A DNA stretch of 64,000 nt from Rhodococcus qingshengii JCM 15477. GTDB taxonomy: Bacteria > Actinomycetota > Actinomycetes > Mycobacteriales > Mycobacteriaceae. The DNA lies in the NCBI RefSeq assembly GCF_023221595.1, contig NZ_CP096563.1, positions 1,470,501 through 1,534,500 on the forward strand. The letters are read 5' to 3'. The notes under the pieces are model-generated. The model made no database searches and had not been told where the DNA came from. It worked only from the letters and a program-made list of their open reading frames with translations. Below are positions 40,406 to 48,760 of this stretch, in pieces. The position numbers and the translations under genes are program-made. Positions within the stretch are counted from its first letter, which is position 1. Every line of letters begins with the position of its first letter.

Positions 40406-40410
40406 AGGGG

Positions 40411-41661
40411 TCAGTCGCCTACGGTGACGGCGAGTGCTTCGTCGACGCTGTGCGGCGCGGGATCGTGGTCGTCGACGTGAGCGAGAACCTTACGTCCGCT
40501 CGACAGGACGAATACGGCGGCGAGGGTGAGCACCGCGCCGACCCAGAACGGCATGTGGACGTTGGATTCGCCGAGCTTGCCGGCTACCCACGGAGCAGCG
40601 GCGCCGCCGACGAATCGAACGAAGCTGTAAGCAGCCGAGGCGGTCGACCGCTCCACGGGAGCTGAGATCATGACGGTTTCGGTGATGAGTGTGTTGTTCA
40701 CGCCGAGGAACAAACCGGCGAGGACGACACCGACGATCAATACGATCTTGTTCTCGGTGAACAGCGCCATCATGCCCAGGTCGAGTGCGAACAGGGTCAG
40801 TGCCAGCATCATCATCGGCAGGGTGCCGAAGCGTCGTTGCAGGCGAGGGGCGAGGAAAACCGACGAGATCGCCAGCATCAGGCCCCAACCGAAGAAGATG
40901 AATCCGATCGGGTACGCCCCCATGTCGAGGGGGAACGGCGTGTACGCGAGCAGCGTGAAGAATCCGTAGTTGTAGAGCAGCGCGGTGATGGCAACGGTGA
41001 GTAGCCCGCGGTGCCGCAACGCCTGGAAGGGCGCAGCGATGGATGTGTGGTGTTCGGGCTTGGGTGCGCTCGGAAGCATCACGACGATGAGAATGAAGGC
41101 GACCGCCATCAGGGCTGCGACGCCGAAGAACGGTGCGCGCCAGCTGATGTCACCGAGAACTCCGCCGACCAGCGGTCCGACTGCGATACCGATTCCCAGT
41201 GCAGCCTCGTACAGGATGATCGCCCGTGCCACGCCGCCGCTGGCCGCGCCGACGATTGCCGCGAGCGCCGTTGCGATGAACAGTGCATTGCCGAGTCCCC
41301 AGCCCGCACGGAATCCGACGATCTGGCCGATGGTGCTGGAAGCGCCTGCCAGAGAAGCGAACACGATGATGATGGCAAGGCCTGCAAGAAGTGTTTTCTT
41401 GGCGCCGATGCGGCTGGACACCACACCGGTGATGAGCATGGCCACGCCGGTGACGAGCATGTAGCTGGTGAACAGCAGCGAAACCTGCGACGGTGTGGCG
41501 TCGAGTTGTTCGCCGATCGGTTTGAGGATCGGATCGACCAATCCGATGCCCATGAAGGCGATGACGCTGGCAAAGGCTACCGCCCACACCGCTTTCGGTT
41601 GTTTCAGGAGGCTCGGCGGAGCCTCGTTCTGGTGCGTTGATGTCGCGGTCGTGTTGCTCAC
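40411..41661 (-). CDS. Major facilitator superfamily transporter (multidrug-efflux type)
   Basis: The protein is 416 aa from the GTG at 41661, which has AAAGGAGG 5 bases upstream; the frame extends far upstream over the MarR gene but that is an artefact. It is a typical 12-TM DHA1-like exporter: FASVIAFMGIGLVDPILKPIG in TM1, VSSRIGAKKTLLAGL in loop 2-3, and RAIILYEAALGIGIAVGPLVGGVLG (motif C, antiporter) in TM5. It lies 29 bp downstream of a MarR gene and is probably in one operon with it. It likely exports a toxic compound that inactivates MarR. Confidence 0.9.
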   Translation of the reverse strand: MSNTTATSTHQNEAPPSLLKQPKAVWAVAFASVIAFMGIGLVDPILKPIGEQLDATPSQVSLLFTSYMLVTGVAMLITGVVSSRIGAKKTLLAGLAIIIVFASLAGASSTIGQIVGFRAGWGLGNALFIATALAAIVGAASGGVARAIILYEAALGIGIAVGPLVGGVLGDISWRAPFFGVAALMAVAFILIVVMLPSAPKPEHHTSIAAPFQALRHRGLLTVAITALLYNYGFFTLLAYTPFPLDMGAYPIGFIFFGWGLMLAISSVFLAPRLQRRFGTLPMMMLALTLFALDLGMMALFTENKIVLIVGVVLAGLFLGVNNTLITETVMISAPVERSTASAAYSFVRFVGGAAAPWVAGKLGESNVHMPFWVGAVLTLAAVFVLSSGRKVLAHVDDHDPAPHSVDEALAVTVGD

Positions 41662-41690
41662 GGCCACCTCCTTTTTCAGTGGTGGGTGTT

Positions 41691-42134
41691 TCAGCTGGGA
41701 TCGGAAGTCTTGATGATGGAACGCAATTCGGCCAATCCGTCGGCCAGTTTCTTGATCTGCTCGGGCCCGAGTTCGACGAAGTGGGGGACTAGAGCGTCGG
41801 CGATCTCGTTTCGGCCGTCGTTCAAGATCTTTCGTCCCTTGTCCGTCATGGCCACTCGAACTGCCCGGGCGTCCTCGGGGTCGGCGCGGCGTTCGACGTA
41901 ACCGTTCTCGCCGAGTTTGCGCAGTAGTGCAGTGGCAGAGGGCTGCGAGCTTCTGTCGAGTCGAGCGAAGTCGCTGATCCGCATTTCGCCGTATTCCTCG
42001 AGTAGCGAGAGTGCGCGCAGCCAGGCGCGTGGGTACTGATCGGACGCGAAGGAGCCTGCCAGCTTCGCGAAGCGGTGCGTATTGCTCACGAGGTCGACGA
42101 GTAGTTCGTGCAGTTGCTGTTCTTCGTCTGTCAC
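41691..42134 (-). CDS. MarR-family transcriptional regulator
   Basis: The protein is 147 aa from the GTG at 42134. The winged helix spans RALSLLEEYGEMRISDFARLDRSSQPSATALLRKLGENGYVERRADPEDARAVRVAMTDKGRKIL. It lies upstream of and probably co-transcribed with the MFS efflux gene. An inverted repeat (CATAG-N5-CTATG, 42149-42163) lies 15 bp upstream of the start, covering the likely promoter, so it probably represses its own operon. Confidence 0.88.
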   Translation of the reverse strand: MTDEEQQLHELLVDLVSNTHRFAKLAGSFASDQYPRAWLRALSLLEEYGEMRISDFARLDRSSQPSATALLRKLGENGYVERRADPEDARAVRVAMTDKGRKILNDGRNEIADALVPHFVELGPEQIKKLADGLAELRSIIKTSDPS

Positions 42135-42148
42135 GAAGAATATTATTG

Positions 42149-42163
42149 CATAGGTTAACTATG
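42149..42163. promoter_or_regulatory. Inverted repeat operator upstream of the MarR-MFS operon
   Basis: CATAG-GTTAA-CTATG lies in an AT-rich stretch just upstream of the MarR start. With one mismatch the arms extend to TTGCATAG...CTATGTAA. Confidence 0.6.
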
Positions 42164-42167
42164 TAAA

Positions 42168-42731
42168 TCAACGAGTCCGTGGAAGGTGGTCCGTCACGGC
42201 GGTGGCTACCAGCGACGGCACATCGAGGTCGGGTGCGACGAGTGCGAGGCTTCGATTTGCCGCCAGCACTGCGATGCCGTGGGTTCCGGTCCAGATGTTC
42301 AACGCAGATGTGGTGGGATCGGAGGCGTCGGCCTCTTCGGTCAGGGATTGCAGGGCGGCGAAGAGCGGGAGTGAAGACTCTCGGAGGTTGCTGCCTGCGC
42401 CCTCGAGGAGGTCGTGGCGAAACATCAACTCGAACATCGCCGGTCGCTCCTGGGCGAATGACACGTATTCGATTGCTGCCGAGATCAATCGGCTACGAGC
42501 GGGTTGTTTGCCGGCGAGGACGGGATCGAGTCTGTCGGCGAGATCGCGCAGGCCGTATGAGGCAATTGCGGCTAGCAGGCTGTTGTGGGTCGGAAAGTAT
42601 CTCCGCGGGGCGCCGTGCGACACGCCCGCCCGACGCGCTATCTCCCGTAGCGTCAGTTCTGTGGCGCCGTCGGCATCGAGAATCTCGACGCCGGTGGCGA
42701 CGAGTGTTTCGCGAAGGCTGCTGACAGTCAT
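42168..42731 (-). CDS. TetR-family transcriptional regulator
   Basis: The 187-aa protein has its TetR HTH in LVATGVEILDADGATELTLREIARRAGVSHGAPRRYFPTHNSLLAAIA. The C-terminal domain (FELMFRHDLLEG, WTGTHGIAVLAAN) resembles the TetR_C_33/WHG type. It is divergent from the acyltransferase gene. A 13-bp perfect inverted repeat (42735-42770) lies immediately upstream and overlaps the place of a ribosome site, with no clear Shine-Dalgarno, so the mRNA may be leaderless or nearly so. Confidence 0.9.
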   Translation of the reverse strand: MTVSSLRETLVATGVEILDADGATELTLREIARRAGVSHGAPRRYFPTHNSLLAAIASYGLRDLADRLDPVLAGKQPARSRLISAAIEYVSFAQERPAMFELMFRHDLLEGAGSNLRESSLPLFAALQSLTEEADASDPTTSALNIWTGTHGIAVLAANRSLALVAPDLDVPSLVATAVTDHLPRTR

Positions 42732-42734
42732 GGA

Positions 42735-42770
42735 AGACAGTGTCTACTATTCTCGTCGTAGACACTGTCT
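42735..42770. promoter_or_regulatory. Long perfect palindrome between TetR and acyltransferase genes
   Basis: AGACAGTGTCTAC (42735-42747) and its exact complement (42758-42770) are separated by TATTCTCGTC. It lies 4 bp from the TetR start and 24 bp from the acyltransferase start, so one bound site could shut both promoters. Confidence 0.8.
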
Positions 42771-42794
42771 ACTAGACGGAAAAGGTGATGCCCT

Positions 42795-43475
42795 GTGCTC
42801 TATTGGCTGTTCAAATACGTCCTGATCGGCCCGGTCCTCTGGCTGTTCGGGCGGCCGACGATCGAGGGTCAGCACCACATCCCCAAGAAAGGGCCGGTGA
42901 TTCTCGCCGGCAACCATCGGGCAGTCGTCGACTCGTTCTTCCTGGTTCTCATGGTGCGCCGACGCATCACCTTCGTCGCGAAGAGTGAATATTTCACCGG
43001 GACCGGTGTGAAGGGCGCGATGCAGCGCTGGTTCTTCGGTGGGGCCGGTCAGGTGCCGATCGACCGTAGCGGCGCCGACGCCTCCCGTGCGGCGTTGGAC
43101 ACGGCCATCGGGATTCTCGACAAGGGTGGTGTCTGGGGGATCTACCCCGAGGGAACACGATCACCCGACGGTTGCCTGTACAAGGGAAAGACCGGAGCGA
43201 TTCGAGTTGCATTGGAAACCGGGGCGCCGGTCATTCCCGTCGTCGTACACGGCGGCGACGCAGTCAACCCGCCGGGTACGCGGATGTGGCGCTTCAGCAA
43301 GGTCCGGATCACGGTAGGGGAGCCGATCGACTTCTCTCGGTACCGCGAACTTCGTGGCTACCAGGCCGTCGTGCGTGCGGCGACGGACGAATTGATGGCA
43401 GTGCTCTGTGACCAGTCGGGGCAGGAATACGTCGATGTCTACGGCGCGGACGTCAAATCCGGCGATGCCGCCTGA
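42795..43475 (+). CDS. Lysophospholipid (1-acylglycerol-3-phosphate) acyltransferase, PlsC-like
   Basis: The protein is 226 aa from the GTG at 42795 (AAAGGTGA 6 bases upstream). It carries the PlsC motifs: N-H-x4-D in AGNHRAVVDSFF, the block around GGAGQVPIDRSG, EGTRS in GIYPEGTRSPDG, and VIPVVVHG. It acylates a glycerol-phosphate or related acceptor at the membrane. It is divergent from a TetR gene whose operator is between them, and followed 49 bp later by a lysoplasmalogenase-like gene, suggesting a lipid-remodelling unit. Confidence 0.9.
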   Translation: MLYWLFKYVLIGPVLWLFGRPTIEGQHHIPKKGPVILAGNHRAVVDSFFLVLMVRRRITFVAKSEYFTGTGVKGAMQRWFFGGAGQVPIDRSGADASRAALDTAIGILDKGGVWGIYPEGTRSPDGCLYKGKTGAIRVALETGAPVIPVVVHGGDAVNPPGTRMWRFSKVRITVGEPIDFSRYRELRGYQAVVRAATDELMAVLCDQSGQEYVDVYGADVKSGDAA

Positions 43476-43524
43476 GTGACCCAGTACGGTCGCTGTTGGA
43501 CGTGTAACCAACAGGAGGATTGTG

Positions 43525-44238
43525 ATGGCGGGCAAGTGGGGCATCGAGCTCGCAGTTTTTGCGGCGGCGACGGCAGCGACAGTGTTCGGGGCAGTAGTCG
43601 GTAACGAGCGGGTTCAGCAGATCGCGAAGCCGTTGATCGCACCCGCTCTGGCCGCCCGAGTGCTGCGCAAGCGCTCGGAGACGGAAACTGCCGATACCGC
43701 ACTGCTTCTGGCCGGTCTCGCCGCTGCAACTGTCGGCGACGTGTTCATGATCGACCCGGACAACGATGCTCGTCTGATCAAGGGCGCGTCCTCGTTCGCG
43801 GTGATGCAGGCCAGTTACTCGGCGCTCCTGCTGCGGCGCGGCGCTCGGCCGACCCGCGCTGCCCTGCGGCCCCGCATCAGCGGTTGGTCGACGGCGTCCG
43901 GACTGCTCCGTGCCAAGGCCCCGAGCGTGTCGACGCCGCTCACCGGATACGGATTGATGTTGGGAACCACCTCGACGTTGTCGGCGGACCCCGCTCTGGC
44001 ACCGCAGTCCAAGGCCGTGCTCGACGTGGTCGTCCCGAACAAGGATCGACGCTCCTGGCTCGGATTGGGCGGAGTGCTCTTCACCGCATCCGACGGACTG
44101 ATCGTGGTGCGTCGTCTGTTCATCCGCGGGACCGCCGGCCGCGCTGCTGCCGAGGGTGTGATCCTGGCGTCGTACGCGGGAGCGCAGCTGATGCTGGTGG
44201 AGGGCATGTTGGCGCTGGGGCGCAAGAAGAGCGTCTAG
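43525..44238 (+). CDS. Lysoplasmalogenase-like membrane protein (YhhN/TMEM86 family)
   Basis: The protein is 237 aa from the ATG at 43525 (AGGAGG 6 bases upstream). It is a polytopic membrane protein with the YhhN features AKPLIAPALAARVL and AATVGDVFMI, followed by LIKGASSFAVMQASYSALLL. Family members cleave the vinyl-ether bond of lysoplasmalogens or related lipids. It follows the PlsC-like gene on the same strand. Its stop is 4 bp from the convergent hypothetical gene. Confidence 0.75.
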   Translation: MAGKWGIELAVFAAATAATVFGAVVGNERVQQIAKPLIAPALAARVLRKRSETETADTALLLAGLAAATVGDVFMIDPDNDARLIKGASSFAVMQASYSALLLRRGARPTRAALRPRISGWSTASGLLRAKAPSVSTPLTGYGLMLGTTSTLSADPALAPQSKAVLDVVVPNKDRRSWLGLGGVLFTASDGLIVVRRLFIRGTAGRAAAEGVILASYAGAQLMLVEGMLALGRKKSV

Positions 44239-44242
44239 TCTT

Positions 44243-44686
44243 TCACGGGCACAGCATGATTCGGTCTCGGTTCTTCGGGTCCACCATGACGGTGACCGTG
44301 GATCCGGGAGTGATCTTGTCTTTGTACTCGGGTCGGATCTCGTACTCGATCCGGCCCGAGTACGAATCGGAACCTGGAACCGTGAGGTGGAGTGCGAGCT
44401 TGGCCAATTCGCCGTCGACGGTTCGGCGCAGGGGTGTGACGGTGTCGATTCGTGCCCACCCTTCGAGGCCGTGCTTTTCGAGTTTGCGCTCGGCGCGGGT
44501 CGGGCGGTTGGCCCATGCCATTCCGAATCCGAGAATCGAGCCGAAAGCGGCGAGCAGCCCGCCGATCTGATAGGGCAGCGTGCCAGGCGGAGTGTGCTCG
44601 ACCAGCCATCCGAGCCACACGGCGAGCACGATCAGATACCCCACCGCGATGAAACACACGGTGTGTACGACGCGACGGTGATTCAT
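44243..44686 (-). CDS. Hypothetical two-TM membrane protein with DUF3592-like domain
   Basis: The protein is 147 aa from the ATG at 44686, preceded by GGAGGAAATCTG. Two membrane helices (about 7-28 and 40-58) are followed by a soluble domain: GWARIDTVTPLRRTVDGELAKLALHLTV ... YSGRIEYEIRPEYKDKITPGSTVTVMVDPKNRDRIML. The VTVMVDPKN..I pattern is common in DUF3592-like proteins of membrane biology with no known activity. Its divergent neighbour is an SDR gene 34 bp away. Confidence 0.7.
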   Translation of the reverse strand: MNHRRVVHTVCFIAVGYLIVLAVWLGWLVEHTPPGTLPYQIGGLLAAFGSILGFGMAWANRPTRAERKLEKHGLEGWARIDTVTPLRRTVDGELAKLALHLTVPGSDSYSGRIEYEIRPEYKDKITPGSTVTVMVDPKNRDRIMLCP

Positions 44687-44720
44687 CAGATTTCCTCCAC
44701 ATCCAGGATAGCCTGACCGG

Positions 44721-45503
44721 ATGAGCGAACCGAACGTCTTCATCACCGGTGCTGCGGCTGGAATCGGGCGGGAGACGTCGCTGTTGTTCGCGCGCAACGG
44801 ATACCGCGTCGGCGCGTTCGACATCGACGACGACGGCCTTGCCTCCTTGAAGGCCGAGATCGACGGTTTCGGCGGCAGTGTCGCGACGGGTGTCCTGGAT
44901 GTCACCGATCCGGCGGGATGGGCGCAGTGTCTGGCCGATTTTGCCGGGGAGTCCGGGCGTCTGGACATCCTGATCAACAATGCGGGCGTGCTCTCGTCGG
45001 GACGGTTCGAGGATATTTCTCTTGCGGCGCATCGCCGGATGGTCGACATCAACATCACCGGCACCCTCAACGGCACGCACACGGCTTTCCCGTACCTCCG
45101 CGATACCGTCGGCGCTCAGGTGGTCAATCTGTGCTCCGCTTCGGCGATCTACGGCCAGCCCGAACTGGCGACGTACGGTGCAACCAAGTTCGCGATCCGC
45201 GGCCTGACCGAGGCGCTCGATCTGGAATGGGCACAGCACGACATCCGTGTTCTCGCGCTCTGGCCGTTGTTCGTCCAGACCGCGATGGTCACTGGAATGG
45301 ACACCGGAGCCACCAGATCGTTGGGTATCAAGCTGACTGCAACCGACGTCGCGCAGGAACTGTGGGCGGCCACACGCGGCGCCGGACGGATGCACAAGGT
45401 TCACTACCCGGTCGGAACTCAGGCGAAGCTCTTCCTCAGCGCGTCGCGGTTCTCGCCCGCGTGGCTCTCACGGCTGATGAACAAGCGCGTCACCAGCACT
45501 TAG
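44721..45503 (+). CDS. SDR-family oxidoreductase
   Basis: The 260-aa classical SDR has ITGAAAGIG for the cofactor, an NAD-type Asp in GAFDIDDDG, NNAG, Ser in LCSASAIYG and Tyr-x3-Lys in YGATKFA. The C-terminal part (TQAKLFLSASRFSPAWLSRLMNKRV) carries a membrane-proximal amphipathic helix seen in SDRs that act on lipids. The substrate is unknown. Confidence 0.85.
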   Translation: MSEPNVFITGAAAGIGRETSLLFARNGYRVGAFDIDDDGLASLKAEIDGFGGSVATGVLDVTDPAGWAQCLADFAGESGRLDILINNAGVLSSGRFEDISLAAHRRMVDINITGTLNGTHTAFPYLRDTVGAQVVNLCSASAIYGQPELATYGATKFAIRGLTEALDLEWAQHDIRVLALWPLFVQTAMVTGMDTGATRSLGIKLTATDVAQELWAATRGAGRMHKVHYPVGTQAKLFLSASRFSPAWLSRLMNKRVTST

Positions 45504-45570
45504 TCGACCGCACGATAGAGTGCACTGTCGGCTGTTGCTGGGCCAAGATGACGTGTGTGGAGGTAGTCGG

Positions 45571-46170
45571 GTGGTTCGTGTTCGGGTGGGGTTCGTCTTG
45601 TTGGGCGTCGGGTCGGCGCTCGTGCTCGCAGGGTGCGGCGGGGAGGCGGATTCAGCGCCGACCGTAGCGGCGCAGCCCAGTTCGTCCACCACTACCGCAG
45701 TGCCGACGACAACCACCACCGTCGCGCCCGTCGTCCCCACGACCACCGAACCACCGACCACGACGCTGCCACCGACGACGACACTCACGGACGTGCAGTT
45801 CGAGCGCAACGAGTCGTACTACTTCACCACTCCAGACGGAAACTTCCAGTGCGGCATCATCAAGTTGCCCACCAGAATCGAAGCCGGGTGCGAGGGAACG
45901 ACCACTCCCGTTCCGCCGCGGCCGGAGAGCTGCATGGTCAACTGGGGCAACGGTATTCGCGTCACCGACGAGGGTGAGGGTGCTTTCATGTGTTCGGGCG
46001 GAGAGGTGTACACCTCTGGCGGCCCCGACGCCGATCCGGTGTTGGCGGCCGGTCAACCGCTGAGCAAACTGGGTTTCACCTGTACGACCACCGCGACAGA
46101 CGTCTCGTGTGTCAACGATCAGACCACGCACGGCTTCACCGTGGCTGCAGATTCCAACGAGGTGTTCTGA
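45571..46170 (+). CDS. Putative lipoprotein with Thr/Pro-rich stalk
   Basis: The protein is 199 aa from the GTG at 45571 (GGAGG 7 bases upstream). The signal peptide ends in a lipobox LAGC. A Thr/Pro/Val stalk (about 30-75) leads to a C-terminal domain of about 115 residues with six Cys (e.g. GNFQCGI, EAGCEG, ESCMV, FMCSGG, FTCTTT, VSCVN), probably three disulphides, typical of secreted actinobacterial proteins. The function is unknown. Its stop overlaps the start of the TrmH-family gene (TGATG), so both are translated together. Confidence 0.8.
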   Translation: MVRVRVGFVLLGVGSALVLAGCGGEADSAPTVAAQPSSSTTTAVPTTTTTVAPVVPTTTEPPTTTLPPTTTLTDVQFERNESYYFTTPDGNFQCGIIKLPTRIEAGCEGTTTPVPPRPESCMVNWGNGIRVTDEGEGAFMCSGGEVYTSGGPDADPVLAAGQPLSKLGFTCTTTATDVSCVNDQTTHGFTVAADSNEVF

Positions 46171-46862
46171 TGTCCGAAGTCGCAGCCGACGACGTGTCCG
46201 GCGGAGCCGGTGAACCGGGACCCACCGAGTGGGGCGAGAATCCCAACGGCGTCGGACCCTGGGCCGAGGAGAACGACACGGAACCGCCGACCGACGAGCG
46301 CTACGACCCGGTACTTCTGGCCGAGGGTGATCGTCGAAACGTCTTGGACGAGTATCGGTACTGGACGCGGGAAGCGATAGTCGCGGATATCGACTCGCGC
46401 CGTCACACGATGCATGTCGCCATCGAGAACTTCGCGCACGACGCCAACATCGGCACGGTGGTCCGCACGGCCAACGCGTTTGCCGCGGCCGCGGTCCACA
46501 TCGTGGGGCGTCGGCGCTGGAATCGGCGGGGCGCCATGGTGACCGATCGATACCAGCACATCGTTCACCATGCAGACATCGGCGAACTCGTCGAGTACGC
46601 CCGTGAGAATTCACTCACGATCGTGGCCGTCGACAACACTCCGGGGTCGGTGCCGCTGGAAACGGCAAGCCTGCCGCGGGAGTGCATCCTGCTGTTCGGT
46701 CAAGAAGGCCCCGGAGTGACCGATCATGCGAAAGAGGTTGCGTCCATGACGGTCTCGATCGCACAATTCGGTTCGACTCGCAGCATCAACGCCGGTGTCG
46801 CGGCCGGCATCGCGATGCACGCGTGGGTACGTGAGCATGCCGATCTCGCCGATTCCCGCTGA
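46170..46862 (+). CDS. TrmH/SpoU-family RNA 2'-O-methyltransferase
   Basis: The protein is 230 aa from the ATG at 46170. An N-terminal extension of about 70 residues is acidic. The SPOUT core follows: motif 1 ENFAHDANIGTVVRTANAF, motif 2 ILLFGQEGPGV, motif 3 SIAQFGSTRSINAGVAAGIAMHAW. The family methylates ribose in rRNA or tRNA using SAM and forms a knotted dimer. M. tuberculosis has a TrmH-type gene (Rv0380c, from memory) near pyrE. The upstream lipoprotein gene overlaps by 1 bp. Confidence 0.9.
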   Translation: MSEVAADDVSGGAGEPGPTEWGENPNGVGPWAEENDTEPPTDERYDPVLLAEGDRRNVLDEYRYWTREAIVADIDSRRHTMHVAIENFAHDANIGTVVRTANAFAAAAVHIVGRRRWNRRGAMVTDRYQHIVHHADIGELVEYARENSLTIVAVDNTPGSVPLETASLPRECILLFGQEGPGVTDHAKEVASMTVSIAQFGSTRSINAGVAAGIAMHAWVREHADLADSR

Positions 46863-46919
46863 TCTCGCTCGCGAATTCCGGCTAGCGTGTAGCGCCTCGA
46901 CCAGACAGGATAGGTAGTT

Positions 46920-48041
46920 ATGCAGGAAGTGTGGGCAGAGCGGGCCGATGCGGCTGAGGGCGCGATAGTCAGTCGTCACCTTCGGCGCCTGTGGGGAATG
47001 CCCCGGACAGCACTCGGCGTGGTTGCCTGGCCTGCTGTTCGACGCGAGCGGATGTTCAAGCCGTGGCACTACTGGTGGCAAGCACACCTGCTCGATACTG
47101 CGATCGACGCACTCGAACGTGACCCGACCCCCAAGCGTCGTCGCCGGGTCGCGAAGGTTGCCCGCAGTGTGCGGGTCCGCAACGTCTCGGCGTGGACCAA
47201 CAACTACTACGACGACATGGCGTGGCTGGGCCTCTCGCTCGAACGTGCGCAACGCATGTTCTCGGTCGATCACCGAACCGCGGTTCAGGCGCTCGAATCG
47301 CAACTCTTCGATTCGTGGTCCCCGGCCGACGGCGGCGGTATTCCGTGGTGCAAAGGCTCCGATTTCTACAACACGCCGGCAAACGGACCCGCCGGAATCA
47401 TGCTGGCGCGCACCGGAAAACTCTGGCGTGCGCAGGCAACGGCCGACTGGATCGACGAGACGCTGCGGGATCCGGACTCCGGACTGATCTTCGACGGTAT
47501 CCGCCGCGACGGCACCCTCGAGCGCGCGATCTATTCGTACTGTCAGGGCGTCACGCTGGGGTTGGAAACCGAGTTGTCGACGCGATTGGGCGAACCGCGC
47601 CACCGCGAGCGAGTCCACAAACTCGTCGACGCGGTCTACGACGGCATGACCGAGTACGGAGTTATCACGGGCGGTGGCGGAGGCGACGGCGGACTGTTCA
47701 ACGCAATCCTGGCTCGCTACCTCGCGTTCGTGGTGGTGAACCTGTCCTGGGAGACTCACGAGGACCTGCGAGCGCGCGAACTCGCAGCGCAGATCGTTCT
47801 CTCCTCCGCGGAAGCTGCCTGGAACAACAGACTGCAGATCGAAGGCCTGCCTCTGTTCGGGCACGACTGGACCAAGGATGCTCAGTTGCCGAGTCTGTCC
47901 GGCGACATCGCCACCTTCGCCGCCGGAACGGTGCGCTCGTCGAGCGTGCCCGAGCGAGACCTCTCGGTGCAGGTAGGTGGGTGGATGCTCATGGAGGCAG
48001 CCTTTGTCGTCTCGGCGGCTGGATACCCGCGTAAGCGTTAG
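46920..48041 (+). CDS. Glycoside hydrolase family 76-like protein
   Basis: The 373-aa protein has the alpha-alpha barrel pattern of GH76 alpha-1,6-mannanases, including the double acidic active-site signature NNYYDDMAWLGL (near residue 97) and WCKGSDFYNTPANGPAGIMLAR. It has no signal peptide, so it would act in the cytoplasm or use another route. It could trim mannan-type glycolipid backbones (lipomannan) in this mycolate-containing group, which is inference. It lies 57 bp after the TrmH gene and 11 bp before the alpha/beta hydrolase gene. Confidence 0.82.
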   Translation: MQEVWAERADAAEGAIVSRHLRRLWGMPRTALGVVAWPAVRRERMFKPWHYWWQAHLLDTAIDALERDPTPKRRRRVAKVARSVRVRNVSAWTNNYYDDMAWLGLSLERAQRMFSVDHRTAVQALESQLFDSWSPADGGGIPWCKGSDFYNTPANGPAGIMLARTGKLWRAQATADWIDETLRDPDSGLIFDGIRRDGTLERAIYSYCQGVTLGLETELSTRLGEPRHRERVHKLVDAVYDGMTEYGVITGGGGGDGGLFNAILARYLAFVVVNLSWETHEDLRARELAAQIVLSSAEAAWNNRLQIEGLPLFGHDWTKDAQLPSLSGDIATFAAGTVRSSSVPERDLSVQVGGWMLMEAAFVVSAAGYPRKR

Positions 48042-48052
48042 GCTTTTTCCTC

Positions 48053-48760
48053 ATGGAATCCCGGCACGTGGTCGACACGGACGGCGTACGTCTTCACATC
48101 GATGTCGGTGGGGCAGGGGCGGACGTTCTGGTTCTCTCCGGCGGCCCGGGATGCGTTCACTATCTTGCTCACGACGAGCTGGTTCCGGAAGGAATGCGCG
48201 CGTGGTGCCCTGAGCCACGCGGAGTCGGCCGGTCCGGTGGCGGCGCTCATACGATGGCGCAGGCCGTTGCGGACCTCGAACTCGTCCGACGCACGTTCGA
48301 GGTCGACAGCTGGGTCGTGCTGGGGCACTCGTGGGGATCCGACTTGGCGGTGCGGTACGCACTCGACTGTCCGGAATCGGTGTCCGGCGTCGTCGGCATC
48401 GCGGGGCACGGCCTCCACAAGGACCGGACATGGTCGAAGCAGTACGAAGCGGGAATCGAGCCGGACCCGCAGATACCTTGGGAACCTGTTGTCTGGCAAT
48501 CGCTTCAAGAATCGTTCATCGAATGGATCCATGAACCACAGCTGTTTCGGCAGTTGGCCGACTCACCAGTGCCCATGACATTTCTCGCGGCGGCCGACGA
48601 CATTCGCCCGTCGTGGCCGTTGCAGCAACTGGCCGAGCTCGTGCCTAACGGTAGTTTCGAGGTCGTCGACGGTGTCGCGCACAACTTCTGGCAGTCTCAC
48701 CCGCTCCTGTGGAGGAAGATCGTCACCGAGGCTTGTGCTGCGCACTCTCGGCTCTCCTGA
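48053..48760 (+). CDS. Alpha/beta-hydrolase, prolyl aminopeptidase-like
   Basis: The 235-aa protein has LSGGPG as the oxyanion region near residue 28, as in prolyl iminopeptidases (SGGPG), the nucleophile elbow GHSWGS, Asp in AADDIRPSW and the catalytic His in VDGVAHNFWQ. Its length is short for prolyl aminopeptidase (about 310), so the cap domain is reduced. The substrate is unknown. No Shine-Dalgarno is seen, and the start lies 11 bp after the GH76 stop. Its last 38 bp overlap the convergent acetyltransferase gene. Confidence 0.85.
   Translation: MESRHVVDTDGVRLHIDVGGAGADVLVLSGGPGCVHYLAHDELVPEGMRAWCPEPRGVGRSGGGAHTMAQAVADLELVRRTFEVDSWVVLGHSWGSDLAVRYALDCPESVSGVVGIAGHGLHKDRTWSKQYEAGIEPDPQIPWEPVVWQSLQESFIEWIHEPQLFRQLADSPVPMTFLAAADDIRPSWPLQQLAELVPNGSFEVVDGVAHNFWQSHPLLWRKIVTEACAAHSRLS

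Noticed and set aside
41662..42171. Long N-terminal extension of the MFS transporter
   Set aside because: It overlaps the MarR gene in another frame; the GTG at 41661 has an excellent AAAGGAGG site.
44235..45404. 389-aa minus-strand frame opposite the SDR gene
   Set aside because: It is antisense to the SDR at 44721-45503, whose catalytic motifs are intact, and has Arg/His-rich shadow composition.
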